From Akanthomyces muscarius (Eukaryota; Ascomycota; Sordariomycetes; Hypocreales; Cordycipitaceae), in assembly GCF_028009165.1 (NCBI RefSeq), contig NW_026611618.1, positions 434,001-498,000 of the forward strand: a stretch of DNA of 64,000 bases, in the 5' to 3' direction. The notes beneath the pieces are model-generated. The model saw nothing but the letters and a program-made list of their open reading frames with translations, did no database searches and was not told where the DNA came from. Positions within the stretch are counted from its first letter, which is position 1; every line of letters begins with the position of its first letter. The translations under genes and the position numbers were made by a program. This document shows positions 45,555 through 59,290 of this stretch, piece after piece.

Positions 45555-46472
45555 TTAGACCGTCGCCTTGAGTGCACGGCTGACATCAACCGGCTTGGGC
45601 GGCGAATCTGGCGCGTACGGATCATACAGCATGACAGTCTTCGGGACCGCCAGCTCTTCCCTCTCCATGAACCTCTTCACATCCTCAATCCTGACGCCCT
45701 GGTGCTCCGTCACCGCCGACACCTCGTCCAGCCTGTCCTTTTCCGCCTCGGGCATCGACTCCGTGTAGGCGTAGTCGAGCAGCACGCCCCACTCCTCCCA
45801 CAGCAGCAGCTCCGTCTTGTCCAGCGCCGCCAGGTCGTGAAGGACATTGTGCGCGATGAACGGCTCCCCGCGCAGATCCGGCGGCGCGTCCACGAAACCC
45901 GTGTAGCGGCTCGTCGCCACGGCGCCTCCCCCCGCGCGCACCTGCCGCCAGGCCTGCGGCGCCGTCTGGAAGTCGATGCCCGGCCGCAGATCCAGCACGT
46001 CGACCCCCGCCGCCCTGGGGACGTCGGCGTCGACGAGCCGCCAGCGCTGCGCGTCCGGCTCCCAGATCTCGGCGACGACGTGGTCCAGCATGTAGCCCGG
46101 CGCAAAGTACGACGCGAACCCGGAGCGGATGCGCGCCGCGTAGCCCTTGCTGCGTGCGAGCGAGACGAGGAGCAGCGCCGAGTCGCGGCAGCAGCCGACG
46201 GTCTGGTCCAGCCGCTCCCGGTCCGCGGAGAGCGTGGCGCCAGGTCCGCGGGTGAAGAGCCGCGTGAACATGACGGCGGCGTAGCGCGTGTGAATCTCGG
46301 ACTGGCGCTCGGGGAGGACGTACGCGGCCTGCGCGCGGTAGTGCAGCACGAGCTGGTTGGCGGCGTGGTGCAGCGCGGGGATGTCGGACGGCAAGGCTGC
46401 GATGGCGGCGAGGGCGTCGTCGCCGGGCTGAGAGACGGGGCTGTGGCCGAGCCAATATTCAGACATTTTCAA
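45555..46472 (-). CDS. Transglutaminase-like (papain-fold) superfamily protein
   Basis: Single exon, 305 residues (ATG at 46472; a second ATG at 46466 starts MSEYW). The transglutaminase-like core shows a full triad in order: Cys in TVGCCRDSALLLVSLARSKG (about 93), His in LDHVVAEIWEPD (about 129) and Asp in WRLVDADV. The context RIRSGFASYF before the His fits the family, which includes proteases and amidases more often than true cross-linkers. Past residue 200 come an Ala/Leu-rich segment (HNVLHDLAALDKTELLLWEEWG) and a charged tail, as in predicted cytosolic bacterial and fungal homologues. No signal peptide. GC content is very high and there is no intron. A decayed copy of its 5' end lies just upstream at about 46890-47031. 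True substrate unknown. Confidence 0.85.
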   Translation of the reverse strand: MKMSEYWLGHSPVSQPGDDALAAIAALPSDIPALHHAANQLVLHYRAQAAYVLPERQSEIHTRYAAVMFTRLFTRGPGATLSADRERLDQTVGCCRDSALLLVSLARSKGYAARIRSGFASYFAPGYMLDHVVAEIWEPDAQRWRLVDADVPRAAGVDVLDLRPGIDFQTAPQAWRQVRAGGGAVATSRYTGFVDAPPDLRGEPFIAHNVLHDLAALDKTELLLWEEWGVLLDYAYTESMPEAEKDRLDEVSAVTEHQGVRIEDVKRFMEREELAVPKTVMLYDPYAPDSPPKPVDVSRALKATV

Positions 46473-46889
46473 TGTTTGTTGCTCTGTTTAAATGGGACAT
46501 TGAAAACAAGAGCGTTCGATTTGCGACTCAAGATGACGACGCTCAGTTGGAAAAGCGCTTCGATGCTCATATATACACCTACTGCCAGTCATAGACGAAT
46601 GGCGCTGACGACTCCACTGACGCGGCTGAGGACGTTGGCCTGGGTATTTGCTTCGAGGCCTAGAGCCTGATTGGCATCCTTCTGCACCTAAAACTTGATA
46701 AAAGCTGCGGGTTATATTAAAAGAGAGCACCAAGGCCTTCGAGTGGCCAATTCGACTGTCAGGCAACGCGGCAAGATGAACATATTACGTACGAGATGGT
46801 ACATGCTGGAACACGTCGTTGCGTATGCCTCGATTGTGATGTAGCTGTAGATATTCCATTTAGTGCCCTGCGTCAAGCTCCTGCTACAT

Positions 46890-47031
46890 ACAAGCGGGAG
46901 TAGCGTCTTCTCCTCCGGCGCAGTGATGCAGCACGAACGTAACGCGGGAATGTCGAAAGCCACGGCTGCGATGGTAAGATGGCCACCGCCGACTGAGAAA
47001 CAAGGCTGTGGTCCAGACAAAATTCTGACAT
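46890..47031 (-). pseudogene. Decayed duplicate of the 5' end of the transglutaminase-like gene
   Basis: Reading down from 47031, KMSEFCLDHSLVSQS aligns with KMSEYWLGHSPVSQP of the intact gene. After a frameshift IAAVAFDIPALRSC aligns with IAALPSDIPALHHA, and at the DNA level ttcgtgctgcatcactgcgc matches ctcgtgctgcactaccgcgc after a gap of about 15 nt. Similarity fades by about 46890. No catalytic region remains, so this is a partial, broken tandem copy. Confidence 0.8.
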
Positions 47032-50907
<3,876 letters not shown>

Positions 50908-50924
50908 TCGGCACACGGGGAGCA

Positions 50925-51135
50925 AAAAAAAAAAGACGCCGGTGACTGTGAACCACTTCTAAAAGAAAATGGTTAAAAGAAAGTGATAAAGATAGCGAGA
51001 AATAAGGACGAGTAAGGACGAGTAAGGGGAAGTAAGGAGGAAAAAGAAAAATAAGGAGACATATAATGAAATACGAAGAAGGGAAAATAAAGAAAAAGGA
51101 AATAATAAGTAGAAGAAACAATAAGCAGAAGAGAT
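50925..51135 (+). repeat. Polypurine tract with degenerate short tandem repeats
   Basis: About 200 nt downstream of the glucose oxidase gene that is almost all A and G on the + strand. It includes two near-exact gacgagtaag units then aaggggaagt and aaggaggaaa (51005-51045), and aagaagggaaaataaagaaa. A similar but shorter purine-rich tract occurs at 47219-47345. Confidence 0.75.
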
Positions 51136-51453
51136 ACTAATTTGCCATCTATTATTTTAAATTAATTAGACCCACTGGTAACTCAGTCTGAAAGCAGTAA
51201 GCTCAAGAGTCTTAACAGCCGCTCAACTTGGCAACACCTCAAGCAGGGCATCCCACCACCATCCGCACGCCCTCAATTACGTGGCTGTCAAGGTCTCAAA
51301 AATTATACATTTACACATAAAATCCGAAAATTGGTCTATCACAGTCATTAGTGGGCTACAATACGTAGGAGCGAGATGAAAATTTGAGCAAGACCTCTCC
51401 GTTGCTGCTTGGGAGCTCCCATTGACTCCGCGTCCTACAAATACTTGGCTGTG

Positions 51454-52320
51454 TTATCTGGGCTCTTCTTGGGCTTTGCCGCCTCCTCGAATAAGGCTAG
51501 AGCACTCTCGGTCTCCATCCCTCCTTCTGTCAGCGGTAATTGCCATTTCGTCGAATACTTGCGGCTTCCAGATTGTGTCGTAGGCTGGAGGTCGGCCGTT
51601 GGCGGCAAGCGGGCCCAAGTCAGCCGAGGACTCCAAGCCGTCGTTGTTGTCATCGGAAAGATAGGCAGAGACGGCGTCCAATAACTGATCAAGTGGCCCG
51701 AAGTTGTAGGTCTGCCCGCGGGCTGCAGTCTTCCTGCGGGCCCTTAGCGTCGCAGATTCCTGCAGAAGTTGCTTGTAGGCGTCAGACTGTTCCTCCTTAT
51801 TGATGGTAGGTTGGGAGGATGCCCTGTTGTAAGAGATGATGAGCTGCGATACCTCGCTCGTGCACAGCCTTGACACTGCCACTCACCATGAGAATACTCC
51901 AGTCACCAAATCCACTACTCGCACATGAAGAGAAAGCAGCTTATTCAATGCACTGATTTTACCGTGGTCGAAATCCTGCTCCTCACCGCCTCGGCTAACA
52001 GAGCGTCCCTGAGTGAGCGTCATCTCCGTTGCTGCCAGAGCCGAACCCAGCTTCTCCTGTATCAGAATAGTGTGTCCTAAGATTGGGAGGGGCGTCTTCA
52101 TCTTGCCGCCACCGATTTGCGTTAAATAGCGATGATTTCGAAGAACTCTTAATGCCACTTGGAGCCCGGTTAGCTGCCTTAAAGCGGTCGATAACTTTTC
52201 CGACCCAGCAGGGCTGGCCAGAATCAAATGTTCAATTTTAAGGTGTAGATTATTTATAATCTGGATTGTCTGGTCGCAGCTTGATGTCAGTGCCCAAGGG
52301 CCGGCAATAATACCGACCAT
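51454..52320 (-). CDS. Hypothetical protein, helical, unrecognised
   Basis: Two exons, 51887-52320 and 51454-51823 (63-nt intron with GTGAGT donor, phase 2), encode 267 residues if started at 52320 (MVGIIAGPWALTSS). The first half (CDQTIQIINNLHLKIEHLIL ... TALRQLTGLQVALRVLRNH) has the hydrophobic, helical look of N-terminal domains on fungal STAND/HET-type proteins, which commonly open with 'GxxAxxxxLxxxxxxxIxxI'; this likeness is weak. The second half is polar and proline-containing (GQTYNFGPLDQLLDAVSAYL ... NGRPPAYDTIWKPQVFDE). The open frame continues upstream to 52692 but that part has poor coding character. No signal peptide or enzyme motif. A truncated relative of an incompatibility-type gene is possible. 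Confidence 0.5.
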
Positions 52321-53716
52321 TTTGTTGATGGCGATTGGGCCCCGCGCGCAGATAGTAACTGAGCGGTGCGAGACCTTCCGCGGACATGGCTGAGGGGTTT
52401 CAGCTTTTATATGCACTAAACAACCCATTTCAGCTGCCTCCAAGTGCTCCCAAGGCGCGGCTTGGCGCCACATGACAACACTGTGATAGGTTATTAAATC
52501 TGTTGGAGAATCAGTCGAGATGATAGCCCTGGGAAAAGCGCATTCTCGTACGAAAGCCTTCGCAAGAGGCAGGCTGTTTTTGGTCGCACGCCCTGGTCCC
52601 CCCCCCGCCTGGTCCCCGCCTGCGCCGCTTAGAACTTTGCGACGCTCGGTAACTCGAACCTCGAATCCCGCACAGTTTCTTGTTGCCTGCAATGTCGATC
52701 AAATCTGAGCTACTCGGTCAAGCGAGGACAGTCAACGCAGGGTACAACCGGCTCAGCGAGCTACCACAAGGAGCACGTTCCTGCCAATAGCCTCCTAGCA
52801 GCGCTGTAGAGGACGGAGACCGGTGGAAGCTGCAGGCTCGGCTGTGGTCAGTGTTTGGCGATTCGCGAACAAAGCTCAGGTCTTTGGGGGGTGGCCATGC
52901 GCACTCTCGCGTTGTACGCCTGACAGCTGTGAATTCAAAATCTGCCTCGAGTAGCTTGGCTGTTGCCAGGTCATGTGTCGGCTGCGTGCGACCAGTGCAG
53001 CTCGCTTGTTCCTCTCATTTGAACCAGTTTGCTGGTGGCGGCGGTGCCTTGGCATAGTTACTGCGGGTACTTAAGAGCGGACTCTTGGCTGCATATTTGA
53101 AGCCCCAGGCATTGTCTGTCGCTACGTTATGCGTCTGCCCTGGGGTGGCTGGGCTAAAATCTAGTGGCCATTGAGGTAGCCATCGCGGCACAGCCACAAC
53201 GTTGACCGTACAAAGACAAGCCTTTTCCAGCCGCTTTACTTTCAGCACTGTCCATTTTAGCGATGACACATGTCCGAAATTGGCTGCTATCTAACGCCAG
53301 AGTCTCATTAATCGCATCTTCTTGTGGTATTGTGGTACGCTCGGCCCTGACGGCGCTCACCGCACAGCTTCTCTCAACCCTTCAACGCGATATAGTTTTC
53401 GTCAGTGTCAGCACTGACGTTTGTTCTTCGGAAAGAGCGCTCCTGCTGCCTCATCTCGTGGCCAGTCTCGTGGATAGAGTACCTGGGCCACAGATGCCCG
53501 CCCATTTAAAATGATGCGGTACCACCAGGCTTGCCTGCGCATCTCAGCTATGACACTTGTAGATGTGCAGCGACATCTTCGAACCACACGAACGAGTGAT
53601 GCCACATTTGATGCCATTGTAGTGTGCTAACCCTACTTTATACTAAGTCTTTCAACTCAAGCAGCATGGAAATGCGCCCATCTTTCCTTGATCTATCCTA
53701 CTTCTACCACGCCCCT
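52321..53716. other. 1.4 kb intergenic region
   Basis: Nothing supportable. It includes the possible 5' extension of the gene at 51454 and a C-run (gtccccccccgcctgg near 52596). Short frames lack domains. Confidence 0.5.
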
Positions 53717-55154
53717 CTATTTGAACCCAACGACTTTGTAGTTGAAGTAACAGTCCGAGTTATTATCGACATTTGCTGTCGACGTCGCCTTCAGCGTGAC
53801 CGCGCCATTCTTCACGACCTCGACCTTTTGCGCACCCAAGCGCATGCCGTCGACCGCTGCATAGTTCAGACCGGGCTTCGCAGCAACCTCGCTCAGGACA
53901 TGCCCATTGGTCGTCACGCGGATTTTAGTGTTTGAGACATCATCACCGAAAATAATGGCATAGTTGACAGAGTCCCGAGCCGACTGCCACGCACTTGGCT
54001 TATTGCAGTTTGCAGTGGTCAGAACCGTGCGGTACCACATGGCGCCGGACGCAGACGCGCCCTTGACCGGTGCAAACCGGCCGTTGCCTTTGTATGCAGT
54101 GATGAAGGACTGGATGAGCGGCTGCCATGCGGTGTGTGGCCAAACTTGGTTGCTGGAATAGGCAGTGATTTCGGGGTTGTTGGTGAGGGTCTCGGGCCAG
54201 TTGTTGCCAATGTAGTGGCTCTCTCCTGCGTCATTCTAAAGCATCGTCAGCCTCCCCAGCAAGCATTCAGAAGATCAGAGGAAGAAACTTACCCAGGTGA
54301 GAACCTCGACCATGTCGGGCTGCAAGTCAACAAGCTGCTGCATTCGCTGCGGCAGATTGACCTCTCCGATGCGATAGTAGTGCCCTCCGCAGCAAGCCTT
54401 GAACTGAAGCGACGACAAGGCTGCAAACGTCAGAAGACATGCTGCCAAACAGAGATCCGGGACACTTACGAGCCATATACGTCTTTGATACCCCATGCGC
54501 AGCCCGCATCACCGCCGAATCGACCGACGAGCTTACATTAGCGGGCTGCCTGCCACCACTAGGCCATGCCGACTCCCACCCGAAAAATCCATCAACCGCA
54601 TCCGCCCAATTCCTCACAAACGTGGAAGGGTCATTGTATCCAGGCGCAGTATCGGCATTGGGGATAAAGTACACGACATCAGCGAGACTTTTCCAGGTCC
54701 AGGACTTGATCTGGTCGACGGTGTAGCCGCCCATGCTAAACGTGCTAATCACGGGCCGATTGTCGATGCGCAGGTACGCCGAGTTGCCGACGTACTTTTG
54801 CGCAAGCTTGGTGAATGCGTTGATGTCGTGCTGTTGGTAAAAGTCCATGCTGATGAAGAGCTTAAAGTTGCTCTTTTGCGCGGCGGCAAAGAGACCCTCG
54901 AGGGCGTTGAGGGCCCAGCTCGCAGAGGTCTCGCCAATGTTGACGGCAAAGGCATCAATGCCCAGGGCTTTGGCCTGGTCAACATCGATCTGTGCGTGGG
55001 AGGGCGTCACACCTCCAAGCTGTTTGTTACTTGTGAGAAGGTTTCAATGAGTCCATGGTGGCGGTGCACATACCATGTAGTGTGCATACACAGCTTTGGC
55101 GGCGGCTCGGCTGGCCAGCAGCACGGTAGCGGCTGCACGTAAAGAGAAGCGCAT
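53717..55154 (-). CDS. Alpha-1,3-glucanase (mutanase), GH71
   Basis: Four exons: 55074-55154, 54470-55019, 54293-54420 and 53717-54235, giving 425 residues in phase. Signal peptide MRFSLRAAATVLLASRAAA, then AVYAHYM, the family's N-terminal 'HFM' motif. GH71 landmarks follow: DVDQAKALGIDAFAVNIG, FKLFISMDFYQQHDINAFT, RPVISTFSMGG, DGFFGWESAWP, and after intron 3 NDAGESHYIGNNWPET, with the acidic residues proposed as catalytic (WNDAGE is assembled across the splice). The enzyme cleaves alpha-1,3-glucan, a fungal wall polymer, for remodelling or for attack on other fungi. The C-terminal 170 residues form a beta-rich region (ASGAMWYRTVL ... AVTLKATSTANVDNNSDCYF) common in this family. Confidence 0.92.
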
Positions 55155-55894
55155 TTTAGGCTTGCTCGACGTGAATGAGTGTAGAAGCTGCTGCTCCGTG
55201 AATTAGCCACCTGAAGGTAAGGTAACTATTGTGTTTGATTGTAAAGAAAGAGATGTTGGAGATGCTGCTCTACGAGAGTTTTATAAGAATGCATTCAAAC
55301 CAAAGCCAACTAAACGAACAAAAAGCCAAGACCCAATGACGAACTGGATCTGACAGTTACATCAAGCCAAGCCCGAGGCGGATCAGGTCAGATTGAGGTT
55401 GCATTGCACACGGTAAGCAGTCAGCACACTAAACGGATCTTATCTGGGTTTGCCTTGGGCGAAGAGAACGGCTGTTGGTGAAACGGAGGGCTTTGGTGGA
55501 GTCGCTATTGCGCTCGGTCCGAAATCCTACAAATGCCGGCGATCCTTCGGGGATGCATCTCTGTGGCAATGGCCGAGAACAGTTCACTCGGAACATTTTC
55601 TCCTTCAGCCTATATTGCTAGCTGAGACGCAAGTGCCACGTGTGGGCATGCAGCTTTCGGCCGCACTGATTTACGCGCGCGCGACATTACAAATGGCGAC
55701 CGCAGCCGCAGCCGATACGAAAATTGACAAAAAAAAAATTGGATGCTGACGGCTTGCTATGTCGGTCGGAAACTTGTCTATAGAAAAAGACCATGTCATT
55801 TCTGCGCGCATCTTGCATGCTTCATTGGTTAATATGCTGTCCCTCCTCCGCTGTCTCTCTGTTTACTTTTCCTCGCCGCAGCTCGCGCTACTGC
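55155..55894. other. Intergenic: GH71 promoter and ATX1 3' flank
   Basis: No gene supported. AT-rich positions and a TATA-like tttataag near 55279 lie upstream of the GH71 start; the rest is featureless by eye. Confidence 0.5.
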
Positions 55895-56214
55895 TTAAGC
55901 GGCAGCGGGCACCTCGATGGACTTTTCGACGCCGTCGGCCTTGGCCGAGTTGATCTTCTTGCCCGTCTTGGCAATCTTGGTGAGGACCTCGTCGTAGGGG
56001 AGGTCGGTGACGACCTTGGCGCTCTGGTTCTCGAGCGAGACTTCGTAGCTCTCGACGCCTGCGGGGGGGTTCAAGTTAGCGGGCGCAAACGCGGTACGGG
56101 TACGGGAGGGCGGAAAGGAAACGCACCGTCAAGCTTCTTGAGGACGCGGTCGATGGCGCCGGAGCAGCCGCCGCAGGTCATGGTGACGTTGAACTCGTAG
56201 GTGTGCGCGGCCAT
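55895..56214 (-). CDS. ATX1: Copper metallochaperone ATX1
   Basis: Two exons, 56127-56214 and 55895-56058 (68-nt intron, phase 1), encode 83 residues. A single heavy-metal-associated domain with the copper-binding loop MTCGGCSGAIDRVL (Cys14 and Cys17), followed by GVESYEVSLENQSAKVV and the basic face KIAKTGKKINSA typical of ATX1. It carries Cu(I) in the cytosol from the importer to the P-type ATPase (CCC2) that loads secreted copper enzymes. Length is normal; no targeting peptide. Start ATG at 56214 is the only one that fits the family. Confidence 0.95.
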
Positions 56215-57182
56215 TGTTGCTGGGTATTGTTTCGCCTGTGATGCGGGGTGGCGTAGGTTGGAGGGGGTAGAGGTAGCTGAGATGCGGTGGTGGAAGTGAA
56301 GCTGGGAAGCTGGCAGCTCGACTGTGAGGGAGAAGAAGGTGAGATATACGTATTTCGTATTTCGTGGAAAGACGAGAGGAAGCAATGCAAAGGACAGCAA
56401 AGGACAGCAGGATGGTTGCTAATTAATAATTAATAAAGCTCCCCCCTCCAAACGGCCAACCGGCAAGGCGTCACGCTACGGGGACGATGGCGCGACACAG
56501 AGTGTCCGAGAGTTACCAGGTCTGTGGGTATCTACTCCATACGTCGACCACCACAGGGATACCTGCCCCGCATGTACCCCGACGACTGCTTGTGCCTGGC
56601 ACAAATCGCGCTGGTCCTCCGCCAAACGTCAAAGCTTGGAAACTTGCTCAACTCATCCCCCAATGTGCGACATGGCTTGTTTCTCCTTCTTTCAACAGCG
56701 CGCCTCGACAATGTCCCTTTATTTTTAGCAGCAGGTACACATCCATCTCAGGGGGACGGCCTCATCTCCTTCTTCTGGAGACGTGATTCGGATTTACAAA
56801 CGAAAGCGCCCATGATGTGATGTCTGCGGCCCGCTCCCGTTTGTCCCCGCGCCGCGCCGCCACCGCGAAAACCACGCAGAGGAAACCCAGAGACGTAACG
56901 TCGGGGCTGCACGGCAATCAAACTATTGAAACGTGCTCGTGGGAATGCAGGACACGGTTTCCAAAGCGAAATTGACGCTTGTTTCAAGCGACTTGGAACC
57001 GATTATCCCCGGACCTGCAGGAACGAGGTCCTGTCAATGCCGCCATCGCCAAGGCACGCTCCTCTCGATGACCCCGACTGTGCGATCCCAAGCAACCTCG
57101 ACAGTCATGATTCAGTGACTTCCACCTCTTGAGTTGTGTGCAGCTATCTCAGACCTGGACAGCCCTCGGTTGTGCTGTTGCC
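56215..57182. other. Intergenic: ATX1 promoter region
   Basis: No gene supported. It has an AATTAATAATTAATAAA stretch (56421-56438) and pyrimidine-rich leader sequence near ATX1. The small + strand frames around 56524-56820 have no recognisable product. Confidence 0.5.
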
Positions 57183-59009
57183 TCAGTAGTTGGAATCATC
57201 GTCGCATTCCAGATGGCTGACGTCGCCATCCGCGGCGTCCTCATCCAGTTCACAACCCTGCGCTGGGGCAAACACCAACGCAACGTCCGTCATCAAGACT
57301 CGACGCTCTCCGCTTCCAACCACAGGCACCCAAGTCCATCGTCCCCATCCATTGGCTGACATGACCTGCACCGCAGCGGCAACCTCGTCTGTCGCATTGT
57401 GTGCAAGGGACAAAGCAAGAAGTCCTCTCTCGCGATTGTTTGCTCCTTGTTTCCTCACTGACTCGGGCCGTGCCGCAATGCTCCACTCCTCGTCTATCCT
57501 GAAGTCGCTGAATCCAAGAACGCAAAGACTTTGCGACAGCTGCATGCAAGTCCTCTGCGTCTCATTGTCGGCGTAGCTCATGATGCGCGCCAGAATCTCC
57601 GTGGGCAGCGCGCTGCTATTCTGCGGGGGGACACCGCGCACAGTCGCCACTTTGAAAAAGTTGACCAGCGCTGCCAGGCCGCCGTAATGCTTCTCCAGCC
57701 TCGCCGCCGTTCCGAACGAGTTGCAGCTGACGATCCTCGCACCGGGCGTCAAGTCCATGCCAGCGTCCGCGCTCCAGGGAGGTCGTGTGAGAGGATGCAG
57801 CGACATGCACTCCTCTGATCGCAGGGGCGAGAGGTTGAGCGCATCGCTGAACCGGACGACTCTGTGCTTGTCGCTGCCGACGTAGACATCCGCAAAGGCA
57901 ATGTCAAAGACGGACATGGCAATGATTTGAAACTCTTGCTTCCCCTGCGCCCAGCCCCAGTCGATTGCTTCTTGTATCGCAGCCCCATCAACGACAGTCG
58001 AAATGTTGATGACGACTCCCTTCATCCAGTAGACATGTCCAGCCGGCGCCGCACCAGCCACTTCCCCTTTGCGGTGAAAGAACGAACCAAATGTAGCGCA
58101 AGGCTCCAGAGCCCCCAGGTCTCCGCCCTCAAAGCATGGTCGTTGCCAGTTGAGATGGACCCCGTTGCAGTGGTCCTCTTCCCTGGCAAAACAGTATTCA
58201 CGACAGCACACTGCCGAGCTGAATTGTGCTTCGCCCGACGCTATAGATAGAATGGCAAACACAAACTCCCGCAAGACAAAGGAATCGCGGTCCCACTCAA
58301 GTCCAAACCGAGTAATGGCCCTATGATACGTCCGATAAATTTTGGCCAGCGCATGAGCAAGAAAGACGTCACGTCCACTGTACAGCGTCCTCTTCGGCAC
58401 CACACGGACGGTACCGTGTCCTTGCACCAGCGCTTCCAGCGTTCGTCGCTTCTTCGCCGGCTCGGCCATCTGGTCCCTGCCGCAGAAATCCAGCGACAGC
58501 GTCGGATATCCGTTGTACATGCTAGGCCTAATTGCGCCGCGCCACTGCGCGCCCCTGTGCGGAAAGCTCGCCAGGTTAAAGTGCGCGCCGTACTGCATCG
58601 TGAGCACCTCTGCGTCCAGATTGACAAAGACGACTATGCTAAACACGCGCGCGTCCGGCCGCAGAATCGCCAGCGTCTCGTGCCGCGCGGGCCAGGGCAG
58701 GCCCCGCGGCGGCGCCTCCGCGGCGCTCATGGTCAGGATGCCGGCGTCCTGCTCTTCTTCCATCCTTGCATAGCGGTCGCGCGTATCCTTGAGCCATTCT
58801 ACGAAATTAATAGTCAGCTGGGTGAAAAACGGCTACTGATGCCAAGGTTCTTGAGTATTACCTTTGTATTTCTCTGGATGGCAAGGTATATCTCTAATGA
58901 CGCGCATGCCGAGGATGTTGAGATCACTCTCGAAGCGAGTCATTTCTGTATAATAGCGACCGCGAAAGCGGTGCGCCACGAGGCCATTTGTGCCTCTTAT
59001 GGACGACAT
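57183..59009 (-). CDS. Hypothetical protein with F-box-like segment
   Basis: Two exons, 58862-59009 and 57183-58798 (63-nt intron, phase 1), encode 587 residues starting MSSIRGTNGLVAHRFRGRYY. The N-terminus (TEMTRFESDLNILGMRVIRDIPCHPEKYKEW) and the next 130 residues (VFVNLDAEVLTMQYGAHFNL ... RPSMYNGYPTLSLDFCG) are coding-like but not of a known family. Around residues 440-470, SALPTEILARIMSYADNETQRTCMQLSQSL fits an F-box, unusually far from the N-terminus. The C-terminus is acidic (CELDEDAADGDVSHLECDDD). If the F-box is real, the protein may link an unknown N-terminal recognition region to SCF ligase. No signal peptide, transmembrane segment or enzyme motif is seen. Confidence 0.7.
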
Positions 59010-59290
59010 TATTCAAAAGCGCAGATCCTTGCGATGGGCTCCCACATTGCCGTCCAAGATGAAGTGCGAAACGAGGGGCTTGGGAGTGCTGTGTCAAGTA
59101 CAAAAGCTCGCAGCTGAATCTAGCGTTGAGGCGTACACCTTTTGGCCCCGCCCCTTCATCCGAGGACGGTACGCATTGCAAAGGCATTAATAGTCAAGTA
59201 TTACAAGTATATTATTATTCCCATCAACTGACGACTATATAACATTTTGAAAGATACATGACCAGACATGTAAGCCTAGATACTCGGTTA

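Noticed and set aside
51888..52692. 5' extension of the gene at 51454 up to an ATG at 52692
   Set aside because: The extra 124 residues are Arg/Gly-rich with poor coding character; the hydrophobic domain starts at the Met at 52320.
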